Source: Planctomycetales bacterium (GTDB lineage Bacteria > Omnitrophota > Gorgyraeia > Gygaellales > Profunditerraquicolaceae). From it: a DNA stretch of 43,384 nucleotides. Made by a program: the position numbers and the translations under genes. The notes beneath the pieces were generated by a model that worked only from the letters and a program-made list of their open reading frames with translations, was not told the origin of the DNA and ran no database searches. The stretch is taken from positions 1-43,384 of the forward strand of contig SBBM01000021.1 of assembly GCA_005239725.1 (NCBI GenBank). The letters are read 5' to 3'. This document shows positions 1 through 7,788 of the stretch, in pieces (the stretch's first letter is position 1; each line of letters opens with the position of its first letter).

Positions 1-681
1 CAGGTTAAACCCCAGCCAGCGCGAACCCAGGATATTTTCCGGGCTATCCGGCGGGACAACGGCGCCCGCCTTAAACCATGTGGGATGTTCGATTTTATTG
101 ACAACCTTAAAGGTGCCTGCCGGAGTAGAATTATTTTTTCCGGTTGACACGGTATATGTTTTAATAACCTCTTCTCCTGTTTTCAGCATAAGGGTATTCT
201 GGGATTTATCCACCAATATGCTAAAAGGCGCATTCCATACCTTTATTTTTTTGCCAGGTATAATCTTGTCGGTAGTTAAATTGTTGCCCATTTTAATTAA
301 CTCTACCGTAGTATGGAATTCATTGGCGATCTTGTTCAACGTGTCGCCCGGCTTTATCTCATAAAGCACGCTCCTGGGCGTGATAACGGGAGAAAATAAC
401 AATTTTATATTCAGCTCATCAATTTTTTTCTGCCAGGCGATGATATCGCTTGAATTTGAAAATCCGTTTATCAATGCCTGGTATACCTTCCTGGCCTCCG
501 AGAGGTTGCCGTTCTTCTCAAATTCTTTGGCATGAATAAGCAAATTCGATAAAGAGTCTGGGTTATCTTTTTCCTTTTGCAGAAGCATACATGCCTGCCT
601 CTTATTTCTGTATAGAGTTACAAATATAAATGAGGCGGCCGAAACTGCAACAATAAGAAACAGAGCCAATATCTTTTTCAC
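1..681 (-). CDS. LysM / L,D-transpeptidase (YkuD) protein, C-terminus cut by window edge
   Basis: The start is GTG at 681, preceded by AAGGAGG at good spacing; 227 codons are open to the left edge. The protein begins with a hydrophobic segment (about residues 4-22), giving a membrane anchor or uncleaved signal. A short helical, TPR-like linker follows, then a LysM motif (YEIKPGDTLNKIANEF, about 119-134) and the beginning of a YkuD fold (ILVDKSQNTLML, then the TPAGTF motif). The family makes 3-3 cross-links in peptidoglycan or attaches lipoproteins to it, in the periplasm. The catalytic HxxxxxSxGC(I)R segment would lie beyond position 1, so activity cannot be judged. The gene sits 13 nt downstream of the DUF212 gene and is probably co-transcribed with it. 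Confidence 0.85.
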   Translation of the reverse strand, partial: MKKILALFLIVAVSAASFIFVTLYRNKRQACMLLQKEKDNPDSLSNLLIHAKEFEKNGNLSEARKVYQALINGFSNSSDIIAWQKKIDELNIKLLFSPVITPRSVLYEIKPGDTLNKIANEFHTTVELIKMGNNLTTDKIIPGKKIKVWNAPFSILVDKSQNTLMLKTGEEVIKTYTVSTGKNNSTPAGTFKVVNKIEHPTWFKAGAVVPPDSPENILGSRWLGFNL

Positions 682-694
682 TAATACCCTCCTT

Positions 695-1141
695 TTATTG
701 CGCTATCCAGGCAATAAATACGCCCAATAAAAATCCCACAATAACCTCTATGGGGGTATGCCCTATAAGCTCACGGAGCCTGCCTTCCCGGATTTTACCC
801 TTCCAATACATATCATCCATTATCTTATTTAAAATCCGGGCCTGCTTGCCGGTTGCATGCCGCACCCCCTGAGCGTCAAACATAACTACAATCGCAAATG
901 ATGACGCCAGAGCAAAATAGACACTGTCAAACCCGTACTTAAAACCGATTAAGGTAGCCAAACATGAGGCGCCTGCCGTATGGCTTGAAGGCATGCCTCC
1001 TGTTCCGGCAAACCAGCGGAAATCGAACTTCCTCTGGATGATAATTCCGGTGATCACCTTTATCGCCTGCGCGATTACCCAGCTTAAAAGCGTCACCATA
1101 AAAATTTTATTCCTGGCTATCTGGGCAAACACTTCTCCCAT
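695..1141 (-). CDS. DUF212 (YuiD-type) divergent PAP2 family membrane protein
   Basis: This 148-residue protein carries the family blocks GGMPSSHTA (about 48-56), DAQGVRHATGKQA (about 89-101) and LRELIGHTPIEV near the C-terminus. These mark the DUF212/YuiD family, which is related to acid phosphatase/haloperoxidase PAP2 proteins. Three or four hydrophobic segments place it in the cytoplasmic membrane. The family substrate is not established; a lipid-phosphate phosphatase role is only inferred from the PAP2 relation. Length is normal for the family. Its ATG overlaps the stop codon of the upstream coiled-coil gene (TAATG), indicating translational coupling. Confidence 0.85.
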   Translation of the reverse strand: MGEVFAQIARNKIFMVTLLSWVIAQAIKVITGIIIQRKFDFRWFAGTGGMPSSHTAGASCLATLIGFKYGFDSVYFALASSFAIVVMFDAQGVRHATGKQARILNKIMDDMYWKGKIREGRLRELIGHTPIEVIVGFLLGVFIAWIAQ

Positions 1142-1770
1142 TATTTCACCTCAAAAACCGGCTCTACTTCTATTTTCACTTTAGGCAGAGTCGGCCTGCC
1201 TTCTTTTATTACGAATCCGTAGTTCCCCCCATTTCTCTCTTTAATCCTTTTCTTAACCTCAGGCCTGCTTTTTCTCTCCGGCCTTACCTTGCGCATCTGC
1301 TGTTTTACTTCTTTTATAGCCTTTTTTAACTCCCGTATGGAATTGAAGCGCGCCTGAAGACTTTCTTTTTCCAGAGTAACCTGGTAAACACGCACCTTTA
1401 AGTCATCGCTTTCTTCCCTTAAGGCTGTCCGCTCTGCCTTTAAGGCAACTACTTCGGAGCTTAATTGCTCAATCTCATTTTGCGCCGCCTTAAAATCTGC
1501 GTTAATCCCGGCTAATTTTTCTTCGGCCAGCTTTAAACTTTCGTTTAATTCCGAATTCCTCGCTTCCGCTGATTTCCGGAATTCTTTTTCTTCGCTAAGC
1601 GATTTCACCAAATCCTGCTTCTGATTTTCTAAATCTGCCAACTGCGCTTTTATCCGGGTAACGGTATAGGCTAATTCGCGTTTTTCTCTCTCGGACTGAA
1701 TATACTTAAAGCCGACGAAGGCAGCTATGCCTAATAGCGATATTATGAAAAAATTTCTGTACTCAGACAC
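1141..1770 (-). CDS. Membrane-anchored coiled-coil protein of unknown function
   Basis: The 209-residue protein has one N-terminal hydrophobic helix (about 7-22), a long heptad-like coiled coil (about 25-150) rich in Glu, Lys, Leu and Ala, and then a very basic stretch (about 152-180) ending in a short hydrophilic tail. I do not recognise a family. The start is GTG at 1770, with GGAGG a few bases upstream. It is the first gene of the string leading to the L,D-transpeptidase, which hints at a cell-envelope role, but only by position. A sigma70-like promoter lies just upstream. Confidence 0.7.
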   Translation of the reverse strand: MSEYRNFFIISLLGIAAFVGFKYIQSEREKRELAYTVTRIKAQLADLENQKQDLVKSLSEEKEFRKSAEARNSELNESLKLAEEKLAGINADFKAAQNEIEQLSSEVVALKAERTALREESDDLKVRVYQVTLEKESLQARFNSIRELKKAIKEVKQQMRKVRPERKSRPEVKKRIKERNGGNYGFVIKEGRPTLPKVKIEVEPVFEVK

Positions 1771-1795
1771 CCATTCCTCCGGAATGTATTTTATT

Positions 1796-1823
1796 ATTAT
1801 ATAATAGCCCGAACAAAAAGCAA
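1796..1823 (-). promoter_or_regulatory. Probable sigma70-type promoter for the 1770-to-left-edge operon
   Basis: On the minus strand, TTGCTT (1823-1818) and TATAAT (1801-1796) are separated by 16 bp. They lie 26 bp before the GTG start at 1770. The -10 box is a consensus match and the -35 box matches four of six positions. Confidence 0.55.
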
Positions 1824-2024
1824 GGACTATAAGTGTATTAGTATATTTAGCTAGCGAAATTTGAGCGCCTAATGCTTTTGTTCAGCGAAACTCCGCCTCA
1901 GGTAGAGCCTCTTAGAAGCATGGCGAGCAAGGATGAGTAATTAAAATCTTGGTTAGACTTTGCTTTCTCTTGCGTCTATTAAAGCAAGGGCGGTTTATAG
2001 GCTTTTAATAAAAACGGGTGGCTT

Positions 2025-2566
2025 ATGCTGGCAAAGGTTTTCCGTTCTGGAGTATTAGGAATAGAGGCGTATCCTGTTGAAATATAAGTAGATATCACAA
2101 GGGTACTACCGGCGGTAACAGTAGTGGGCCTGGCAGATGCCTCAATAAGAGAAAGCAAGGAACGCCTAAAATCTGCGATAAAAAATTCCGGGTTTGACTG
2201 GCCGGCGGAAAGGACTACCGGAAGCCTTGCACCTTCGGATATAAAAAAGGGGCAGGATCTGATCTGGCGATTGCCTTGGGGTACTCAGTGCCAGCCTTCA
2301 GATAAATAGCGAAAATTTAAAGAATTATTGTATTCTTGGGGAACTCGGCCTTGACGGCTCTCTCCGGCCTGCCTGCGGCACACTCGCCATTGCATTGGCT
2401 TACGTTAAATCTAAAGCCAAATATGATACTTCCCTGCCATAATGCCCGGGAGGCGGCCATGGTTTCAGGTATAACTGCCTATCCTTTAAAGACATTGAGA
2501 GAAGCCGTAGAATTCCTGAATAACTCTATACTGCTAATTATTTACTGCACTTCCAGCCTCCGTTGA
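2025..2566 (+). pseudogene. Decayed N-terminal fragment of a comM/yifB gene
   Basis: Reading from ATG 2025, the translation parallels the N-terminus of the intact ComM encoded at 2766-4292: MLAKVF, then PAVTVVGLADASIRES, then KSAIKNSGF and LAPSDIKK. The frame is broken by a TAA at 2085-2087 (a Glu codon in the intact copy), a shift near 2255-2265, further frame changes around 2310-2340, and another near 2440. Homology is recovered each time (DLAIALG, GELGLDGSLRPACG, NAREAAMVSGITAYPLKTLREAV). Homology stops at about residue 170 of ComM, so the AAA/Mg-chelatase domain is missing. The reading frame is clearly non-functional. It lies in the opposite orientation to the intact gene and is too divergent to be a very recent duplicate. 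Confidence 0.85.
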
Positions 2567-2633
2567 GAAGCTGAACACACATTTCCCCTTCAGAGCTTAA
2601 ACAACATGACGCCAAGGTAGTATTTTGAGACAT

Positions 2634-2765
2634 TTAACCAGAAAATCAAAGAACCGAGTTCTATTTTAAAAAATGCTTGCGAAAGTAGTGGCATTACAAA
2701 AAAGGCTGCTATGCACTTTACGTGAATAATTATTCACTTTTTGGCTATCGTAACTTATTGGCCTG
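2634..2765 (+). pseudogene. Possible tyrosine-recombinase (integrase) C-terminal remnant
   Basis: A short plus-strand reading (about 2636-2720) gives IKEPSSILKNACESSGITKK, then AAMHFT and a TGA. It resembles the segment before the HxxRH box of tyrosine recombinases, which usually reads like KKACEKAGI..KVTPHxxRHSFATHLL. The TGA falls where the conserved Arg would be, and HFLAIVTYW follows after a nine-base interruption within a perfect palindrome (2722-2737). The match is short and only suggestive. No other gene is visible between 2567 and 2765. Confidence 0.3.
2722..2737. repeat. Perfect 16-bp palindrome
   Basis: GTGAATAATTATTCAC is its own reverse complement. It lies inside the suspected integrase remnant and just downstream of the comM stop codon. 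It could be an operator-like site, a terminator without a U-tract, or a scar of rearrangement. Confidence 0.6.
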
Positions 2766-4292
2766 CTAAAACAATTCTCTATCTAAACTTCTATACTGAA
2801 CCGCTTCAGAAATGTGTTCTGGTTGAATTATTTCTGAATCAACCAAATCAGCAATGGTTCTGGCTACTTTTATAATTCTGTCATAGCTTCTTGCGGAAAA
2901 GTTAAGTTCTTGAATTGCCATTTTAAGCAAGTTTTCTGCCTCACTATCCAATACACAAAATTTCTTAATCATCTTGTTAGTCATCTGAGAATTGAAATAA
3001 ATGCCTGCATCTTTAAATCTCTTAAGCTGAATCTCCCTTGTTTTTTCAACTCTCTGGCGAATTTTGCAGGAAGGCTCTTCTTCTTTCTTTGCAGTTAGGT
3101 ATTCATATTTTAATTGCGGCACTTCTATGTGAATATCTATTCTATCTAAGAGTGGTCCTGAAATCTTGCTTCTGTATCTTTGAATCTGAGAAGTGCTGCA
3201 TTTGCAGGCTTTAAAAGATGATGTGTAGTTGCCACAATAACAGGGATTCATAGCGCAAGTAAGAAGAAAATTACTCAAAAATGTTAAAGTCCTGCTTGCC
3301 CTTGCCACAGTTACCTTGCCATCCTCAATAGGCTGTCTTAAACTTTCCAAGGCGTTGCGATGAAATTCAGGCAACTCATCCAGAAACAAAACTCCGTTAT
3401 GGGCTAAACTTACCTCTCCGGGCTTAGGATCCTGCCCCCCTCCTACAAGGGCGATGTCCGAAGCAGTATGATGAACTGTCCTAAAGGACCGCGTTGTAAT
3501 TAAGGGTGTTTCTTTGTTTAAGAGACCGGCAATACTGTAAATCTTGGTAACTTCAAAGATTTCCTCGTCACTCATCTCTGGCAAGATAGTAGGCAGTCTT
3601 TTCGCAAGCATAGTCTTACCTGCTCCAGGAGGTCCAATCATTAGAATATTATGAAATCCGCTTGCGGCAATCTCTAAGGCCCTTTTAGCCAAATACTGGC
3701 CTTTAACCTCAGAGAAATCCACATCATATTCCTTTTTTTCTATCAAGTCATGTATCTCTAATTTTAAAGGCTTCTTATCCAGAAAATCGGAAAGTAGATA
3801 TACGGTTTCCCGAAGAGTTTCTACAGGATAAACATCGATTTCTTTTATTATTGCTGCCTCGCAGGCATTCTCCTTAGGACAGATTAGTTTCTTAATAGAA
3901 GAACTTCTCAAATATAATGCAATGGGAAGAACTCCGCAACCCTTTCTTATTTTTCCATCCAAGGCCAGCTCTCCCAAGAATACAAAATCTTTTAAGATTT
4001 CAAAAGGAATTTGATTGCTCGAGGCAAGAATTCCTAAGGCAATGGCTAAATCAAAAGAAGAACCTTCTTTTTTAATATCTGCTGGAGCAAGATTTACAGT
4101 TATCCTTCCTGCGGGATATTCATAGCCACAGTTTTTAATAGCGCTTTTCACCCTATCCCTGCTTTCCTTAACTGCCGTATCAGGAAGGCCAACCACTGAA
4201 ACAGCAGGCAATCCTTGTGCAACATCCACTTCTATTTCCAGTAAATAACCCTCTGTGCCAAAGGTTGAAGCCGAGTATAATTTAGAAAGCAT
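2766..4292 (-). CDS. comM: ComM/YifB family Mg-chelatase-like AAA+ ATPase
   Basis: The protein has about 508 residues, the usual family length. It contains an N-terminal S5/Lon-protease-like ChlI domain (about 1-170), Walker A GPPGAGKT (about 220-227), Walker B GVLFLDELPEF (about 300-310), a Cys-rich CAMNPCYCGNY block, and the C-terminal Mg-chelatase helical region with LLDRIDIHIEV. ComM is a hexameric helicase that promotes branch migration of DNA taken up in natural transformation. I chose the ATG at 4292 rather than the upstream GTG at 4301, because AGGAGG then sits 8 nt before the start and the decayed paralogue also begins at this Met. The gene is A+T-rich in codon choice and is flanked on both sides by decayed mobile-type genes, so it may have arrived with, or be a target of, an integrating element. 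Confidence 0.93.
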   Translation of the reverse strand: MLSKLYSASTFGTEGYLLEIEVDVAQGLPAVSVVGLPDTAVKESRDRVKSAIKNCGYEYPAGRITVNLAPADIKKEGSSFDLAIALGILASSNQIPFEILKDFVFLGELALDGKIRKGCGVLPIALYLRSSSIKKLICPKENACEAAIIKEIDVYPVETLRETVYLLSDFLDKKPLKLEIHDLIEKKEYDVDFSEVKGQYLAKRALEIAASGFHNILMIGPPGAGKTMLAKRLPTILPEMSDEEIFEVTKIYSIAGLLNKETPLITTRSFRTVHHTASDIALVGGGQDPKPGEVSLAHNGVLFLDELPEFHRNALESLRQPIEDGKVTVARASRTLTFLSNFLLTCAMNPCYCGNYTSSFKACKCSTSQIQRYRSKISGPLLDRIDIHIEVPQLKYEYLTAKKEEEPSCKIRQRVEKTREIQLKRFKDAGIYFNSQMTNKMIKKFCVLDSEAENLLKMAIQELNFSARSYDRIIKVARTIADLVDSEIIQPEHISEAVQYRSLDRELF

Positions 4293-4366
4293 ATCTACCA
4301 CCTCCTGATATAATAGACGTAAGGAATGCTAAAATCTAACCGGAATTTTTGAAAAGCGAAGTGAAT

Positions 4367-4541
4367 ATGGAAAAGTGATTTAGGGGTGTAAAGGATTTAT
4401 CCGAATATCTTAGGTATGAGTAAGCATACGGTTTACTATTGAGTGCAGATAAGAAAAATACCTTATGTGAAAATGGGCAAGATTGTAAAATTTGATTTAA
4501 GGGAAATTGAAGAACGGCTTAAAGAACGCAAAGTTAATTGA
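4367..4541 (+). pseudogene. Decayed excisionase-type helix-turn-helix gene
   Basis: Fragments in two frames rebuild a typical small MerR/excisionase-like DNA-binding protein: MEK...VKDLSEYL in one frame, then GMSKHTVYY in the next, and finally VQIRKIPYVKMGKIVKFD and LREIEERLKERKVN before TGA at 4539-4541. A TGA interrupts near 4379, a frame change lies near 4415, and another TGA interrupts just before VQIRK. Such proteins usually direct integrase-mediated excision or act as small regulators in mobile elements. Apart from this remnant I see nothing coding between 4293 and 4630. Confidence 0.7.
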
Positions 4542-4630
4542 ATCTTCTGTTTGAGGTCACTGTCGCTGAAAAAAACGGGACCTTTCAGAGGCTATGTAAT
4601 ATAGAAGCCTGGACAGGTAACGGCTGCGAT

Positions 4631-4873
4631 CTATTTGAACCGTATTAATATATATACGGCGGAAAAGAACGTGGCGATAATTATGAAAAGGCCCATTATG
4701 CTTGTATTACGGATTTCTTTGGTTAAAGATACGGGCTCAATGCGCCAGTTTATCCTGGCGTAGAATCTTTTTTGTATTTCAATCGCAAGATGCGGCTTTA
4801 AGAATATAAAGAAACCGATTATAAGGCTAACCGCAAGAATTATTCCAAAGGCGATGAGGGGAAAAAGGCTCAT
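4631..4873 (-). CDS. Small two-helix membrane protein
   Basis: The 80-residue product has hydrophobic helices at about 5-26 and 56-76, with a basic loop between them (KRFYARINWRIEP). No family was recognised. Its ATG overlaps the stop of the upstream GGDEF/HD-GYP gene by 4 nt (ATGA), so it is very probably translated from the same mRNA. The tight coupling suggests a membrane partner for the c-di-GMP enzyme, but that is inference from position only. Confidence 0.65.
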   Translation of the reverse strand: MSLFPLIAFGIILAVSLIIGFFIFLKPHLAIEIQKRFYARINWRIEPVSLTKEIRNTSIMGLFIIIATFFSAVYILIRFK

Positions 4874-7212
4874 TTCTTGTTTTTTTCTTGGGAGAGGATT
4901 TTTAAGAATACCTCAACAACTTTCGGGTCAAATTGTTTTCCTGAGCCGCTCTTGATTATCTTTACTGCTTCCTCCCCGGGATAAGCTTTACGGTAAGGAC
5001 GATTGGAAGTCAATGCCTGGTAAACATCCGCCACTGAAATTATGCGCGCCCCTATGGGTATATCTTCGCCTTTTAAGCCAGCAGGGTAACCCTTGCCGTC
5101 CCACCTTTCATGGTGATAAAGGATTAACGGGATTATGCCGTGCAGGAATTGGATGGGCCTTATGATATCTACGCCTATCTGGGGGTGCTTCTTAATCTCG
5201 TCAAATTCTTCCGGGGTAAGCTTGGCCTTCTTGCCCAGGATTTTTTCGCTTATCCCGATTTTGCCTAAATCATGCAGGATGGCTGCCTGCCTGATATTTT
5301 CTACTTCATTCTGGGATAAATCAAGCAGGCGCGCTATTTCCGTGGCGTAATAAATAGTCCTCTCGCTGTGCTCACCTGTATAGTGGTCTTTGAATTCAAT
5401 AGTCTTTGCGAAGGCAAAGACCGCCTCGATCAAGCTCTGGTTTGACTGCTTGGTAAGTTTATCTATTTTCTTTTTAAGCAGCGTGACTTCGGCGCTTTCC
5501 TTTCCTTTCTCGGAGAGGGAGTGCCTTTTCTTCTTTATATCCTGTGATGAGTAAACCTTGTTCCCTCCGTATTCTTTGACTTCGCCCAAAATATTCTCGG
5601 TAAGCTCAATTAAATCCATGCCTTTAATTACTCTATCCTCAGGGTATGAGGCAACGGCTATGCTCAGCTTAATTTTTACGGTATGCTTCTTATCGCCAAA
5701 GTTATAAAGGTTAAGGGCATTGAGTATCCTGCGGGCCAAAGTCACGGTTTGCTGCCTGTTTATGCCGGGGCAGATGCCCACAAATTCTTCTCCCCCGAAC
5801 CTGACGATAATATCGTAACGGCGGACCATTTTTTTGAGCTGCCTTGCGAATTGCTTCAATATCATATCGCCGAATTGATACCCGTAAACATCGTTTATTG
5901 ACTTGAAATAATCTATATCCAGCATTATTGCCGAGAGGGAAGTGCCGAGCCTGCGCGCGCGGTAAAATTCCGCTTCAATGATATCCGCAAGGTAAAGGTG
6001 GTTATAGAGGCTGGTCTGGTAATCTTTTAACGCCAGGCTTTGAAGTTTTCTGTTCGTCTTTGCGAGCTCCTTATTCAGCCTTTCTAGCTCTTCTTCCGCC
6101 TTTTTACGCCTGGTAACATCCTGGGCTACCTCTACTACGCCTGTGACATTATCATTCTCATCCTTAACCGGAAACCCTCTTATAAACCAGATTCTGCCGT
6201 CCGGGCTGGTTATCTGGTGTTCCTGCGGTTTTCCCGTCTGCCGGGCCTTTATCACCGAACACCCTGGGCAGGCTTTTTTTCGGCTATGCCATATTTCATA
6301 ACAATACCGGCCTATCAAGTCCTCGGGTTTTACCCCTACCGAATCCCCCGCGGCTTTATTGGTCCACATAACCCTGGATTGCAAATCATGATACACTACA
6401 AGGTCAGTCAAACTGTTTAAAACAATTTCTTTTTGCTCCTCCGCACTCTTAAGCGCCTTTTCTATTTTTTTGCGTTCGGTAATGTCAAAAGATATCTGTA
6501 ATACTGATTTTAAATTTCCGGAAGAATCATAAACAGGATCGCCATTGGTGAGGAGGTCAAGGTATGTGCCGTCTTTTTTGCGGAAACGGTATTCGCAGTT
6601 ATAAATGGGCTTTTTGCTTTCTTGCAATAAGCGGCAGTGGCTTAGCGTCTTTTCGCTGTCATCGGGGTGAAGGTAAGAGAAAAAATTTGTGCCTACAAGC
6701 TCCTGGATTTGATATCCCGCAGCTTTACAAAAAGGCTGGTTTACAAACTGAAAAACCCCGTCCAGCTGGATTTCGGAAACAAACTCATGCATTGTCTCCA
6801 CTAGGTCCCGGTAACGCCTTTCAGAGGCCCGGGCGGATTCCTCTATGCGCTTGCGCTCGGTAATATCCTCTCCGGAGCTTAAAGTCCCGGTTATCTTATT
6901 ATCCTGGTTCCTAAGGACGGTATTGTGCCAGCGAATAAGCTTCTCTTCGCCGGTTTTAGTCAAAACAGGATTTTCAAAATAATCCGCCACTGTTATTTCT
7001 CCTGAAATCAATCTTAAAAATACAAGCCTTACTTCATTGCGCAACCTTTCCGGGATAAAATTATCAAACCAGTTCTTGCCGATAATCTCGTTTTCCTGGT
7101 AACCTAAAACTTCGCAGCCCTTTTTATTGATAAGGTCTACTTTCTGTTCGGTATCAATGACTACGAAAATTACCGTCGCGATATTAAGATAATCTTCTAC
7201 CCGCTTCTCCAT
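4870..7212 (-). CDS. PAS-PAS-PAS-GGDEF-HD-GYP c-di-GMP turnover protein
   Basis: The 780-residue protein has no membrane segment, so it is cytoplasmic. Three PAS domains (about 1-125, 126-250, 255-372) end in the usual DITERK-type linkers. The third contains Cys304, Cys315 and Cys318 (CYEIW...ACPGC), a possible metal or redox site. The GGDEF domain (about 395-560) has an active-type GGEEF at 473-477 and an RxxD inhibitory site (Arg464-Asp467) at the canonical spacing. After a charged coiled linker comes an HD-GYP domain (about 590-778) with HDLGKIGI (His647-Asp648) and HHERWDGKGYP (GYP at 708-710). Both synthesis and hydrolysis of c-di-GMP look chemically possible. It lies 9 nt after folE in the purH operon, a mixture of housekeeping and signalling. 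A PilZ protein encoded at 31128-33074 is a possible receiver. Confidence 0.95.
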   Translation of the reverse strand: MEKRVEDYLNIATVIFVVIDTEQKVDLINKKGCEVLGYQENEIIGKNWFDNFIPERLRNEVRLVFLRLISGEITVADYFENPVLTKTGEEKLIRWHNTVLRNQDNKITGTLSSGEDITERKRIEESARASERRYRDLVETMHEFVSEIQLDGVFQFVNQPFCKAAGYQIQELVGTNFFSYLHPDDSEKTLSHCRLLQESKKPIYNCEYRFRKKDGTYLDLLTNGDPVYDSSGNLKSVLQISFDITERKKIEKALKSAEEQKEIVLNSLTDLVVYHDLQSRVMWTNKAAGDSVGVKPEDLIGRYCYEIWHSRKKACPGCSVIKARQTGKPQEHQITSPDGRIWFIRGFPVKDENDNVTGVVEVAQDVTRRKKAEEELERLNKELAKTNRKLQSLALKDYQTSLYNHLYLADIIEAEFYRARRLGTSLSAIMLDIDYFKSINDVYGYQFGDMILKQFARQLKKMVRRYDIIVRFGGEEFVGICPGINRQQTVTLARRILNALNLYNFGDKKHTVKIKLSIAVASYPEDRVIKGMDLIELTENILGEVKEYGGNKVYSSQDIKKKRHSLSEKGKESAEVTLLKKKIDKLTKQSNQSLIEAVFAFAKTIEFKDHYTGEHSERTIYYATEIARLLDLSQNEVENIRQAAILHDLGKIGISEKILGKKAKLTPEEFDEIKKHPQIGVDIIRPIQFLHGIIPLILYHHERWDGKGYPAGLKGEDIPIGARIISVADVYQALTSNRPYRKAYPGEEAVKIIKSGSGKQFDPKVVEVFLKILSQEKNKK

Positions 7213-7221
7213 AACTCCCTT

Positions 7222-7779
7222 TTACTCCTTGAGTAATGCCAGAGTTTCGGCGCGCGTTTTTTCGCTCTGCCTGAATACCCCCCTCACCGCTGATGTCACG
7301 GTAAGCGTCCCGGGTTTTTTCACGCCGCGCATTGACATGCACATGTGTTCTGCTTCTATAACCACCATGCACCCCCTCGGTTTTAACTTTATCATGATAA
7401 TCTCGGCAATTTGGGTGGTCAGGCGCTCCTGGACCTGGGGCCGTTTAGCTAAAATGTCAACTACCCGCGCCAATTTGCTTAAACCGGTTACCCTGCCCTT
7501 ATTGGGAATGTAAGCTATATGCGCCTTGCCCAGAAAAGGCAGGAAATGATGTTCGCACATGCTGTATAACGGTATGCCTTTTAAGAGGACTATCTCATCG
7601 TGTTTTTGGTCTAAAATAACTTCGAGTTCCTTTTTTGGATCATTTTTCAGGCCGGAAAATATCTCTTCATACATCTCAGCAACGCGCTCAGGGGTGTGCA
7701 GCAAATCTTTCCGTTTAGGGTTTTCGCCTATCGCCTCCAGTATCTCCTTAACCGCGCGCACAATCCTTTTCTTATCCAT
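7222..7779 (-). CDS. folE: GTP cyclohydrolase I (FolE)
   Basis: This enzyme converts GTP to 7,8-dihydroneopterin triphosphate, the first step of folate synthesis; its product may also feed queuosine synthesis. The 185-residue protein carries the zinc ligands Cys75 and His78 (MCEHHFLPF) and Cys147 ([11 protein letters not shown]), plus the pterin-pocket block [20 protein letters not shown]. Length is normal for a bacterial FolE. It lies 9 nt downstream of mnmE and 9 nt upstream of the PAS-GGDEF-HD-GYP gene. Together with folC, pabB and pabC in this window it accounts for a good part of folate synthesis. Confidence 0.97.
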   Translation of the reverse strand: MDKKRIVRAVKEILEAIGENPKRKDLLHTPERVAEMYEEIFSGLKNDPKKELEVILDQKHDEIVLLKGIPLYSMCEHHFLPFLGKAHIAYIPNKGRVTGLSKLARVVDILAKRPQVQERLTTQIAEIIMIKLKPRGCMVVIEAEHMCMSMRGVKKPGTLTVTSAVRGVFRQSEKTRAETLALLKE

Positions 7780-7788
7780 GCCCTCTCG

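Noticed and set aside
1771-2024. Search for a tRNA or small gene upstream of the comM fragment
   Set aside because: No cloverleaf, T-loop sequence or convincing reading frame was found; only the promoter and a short dispersed repeat are supported.
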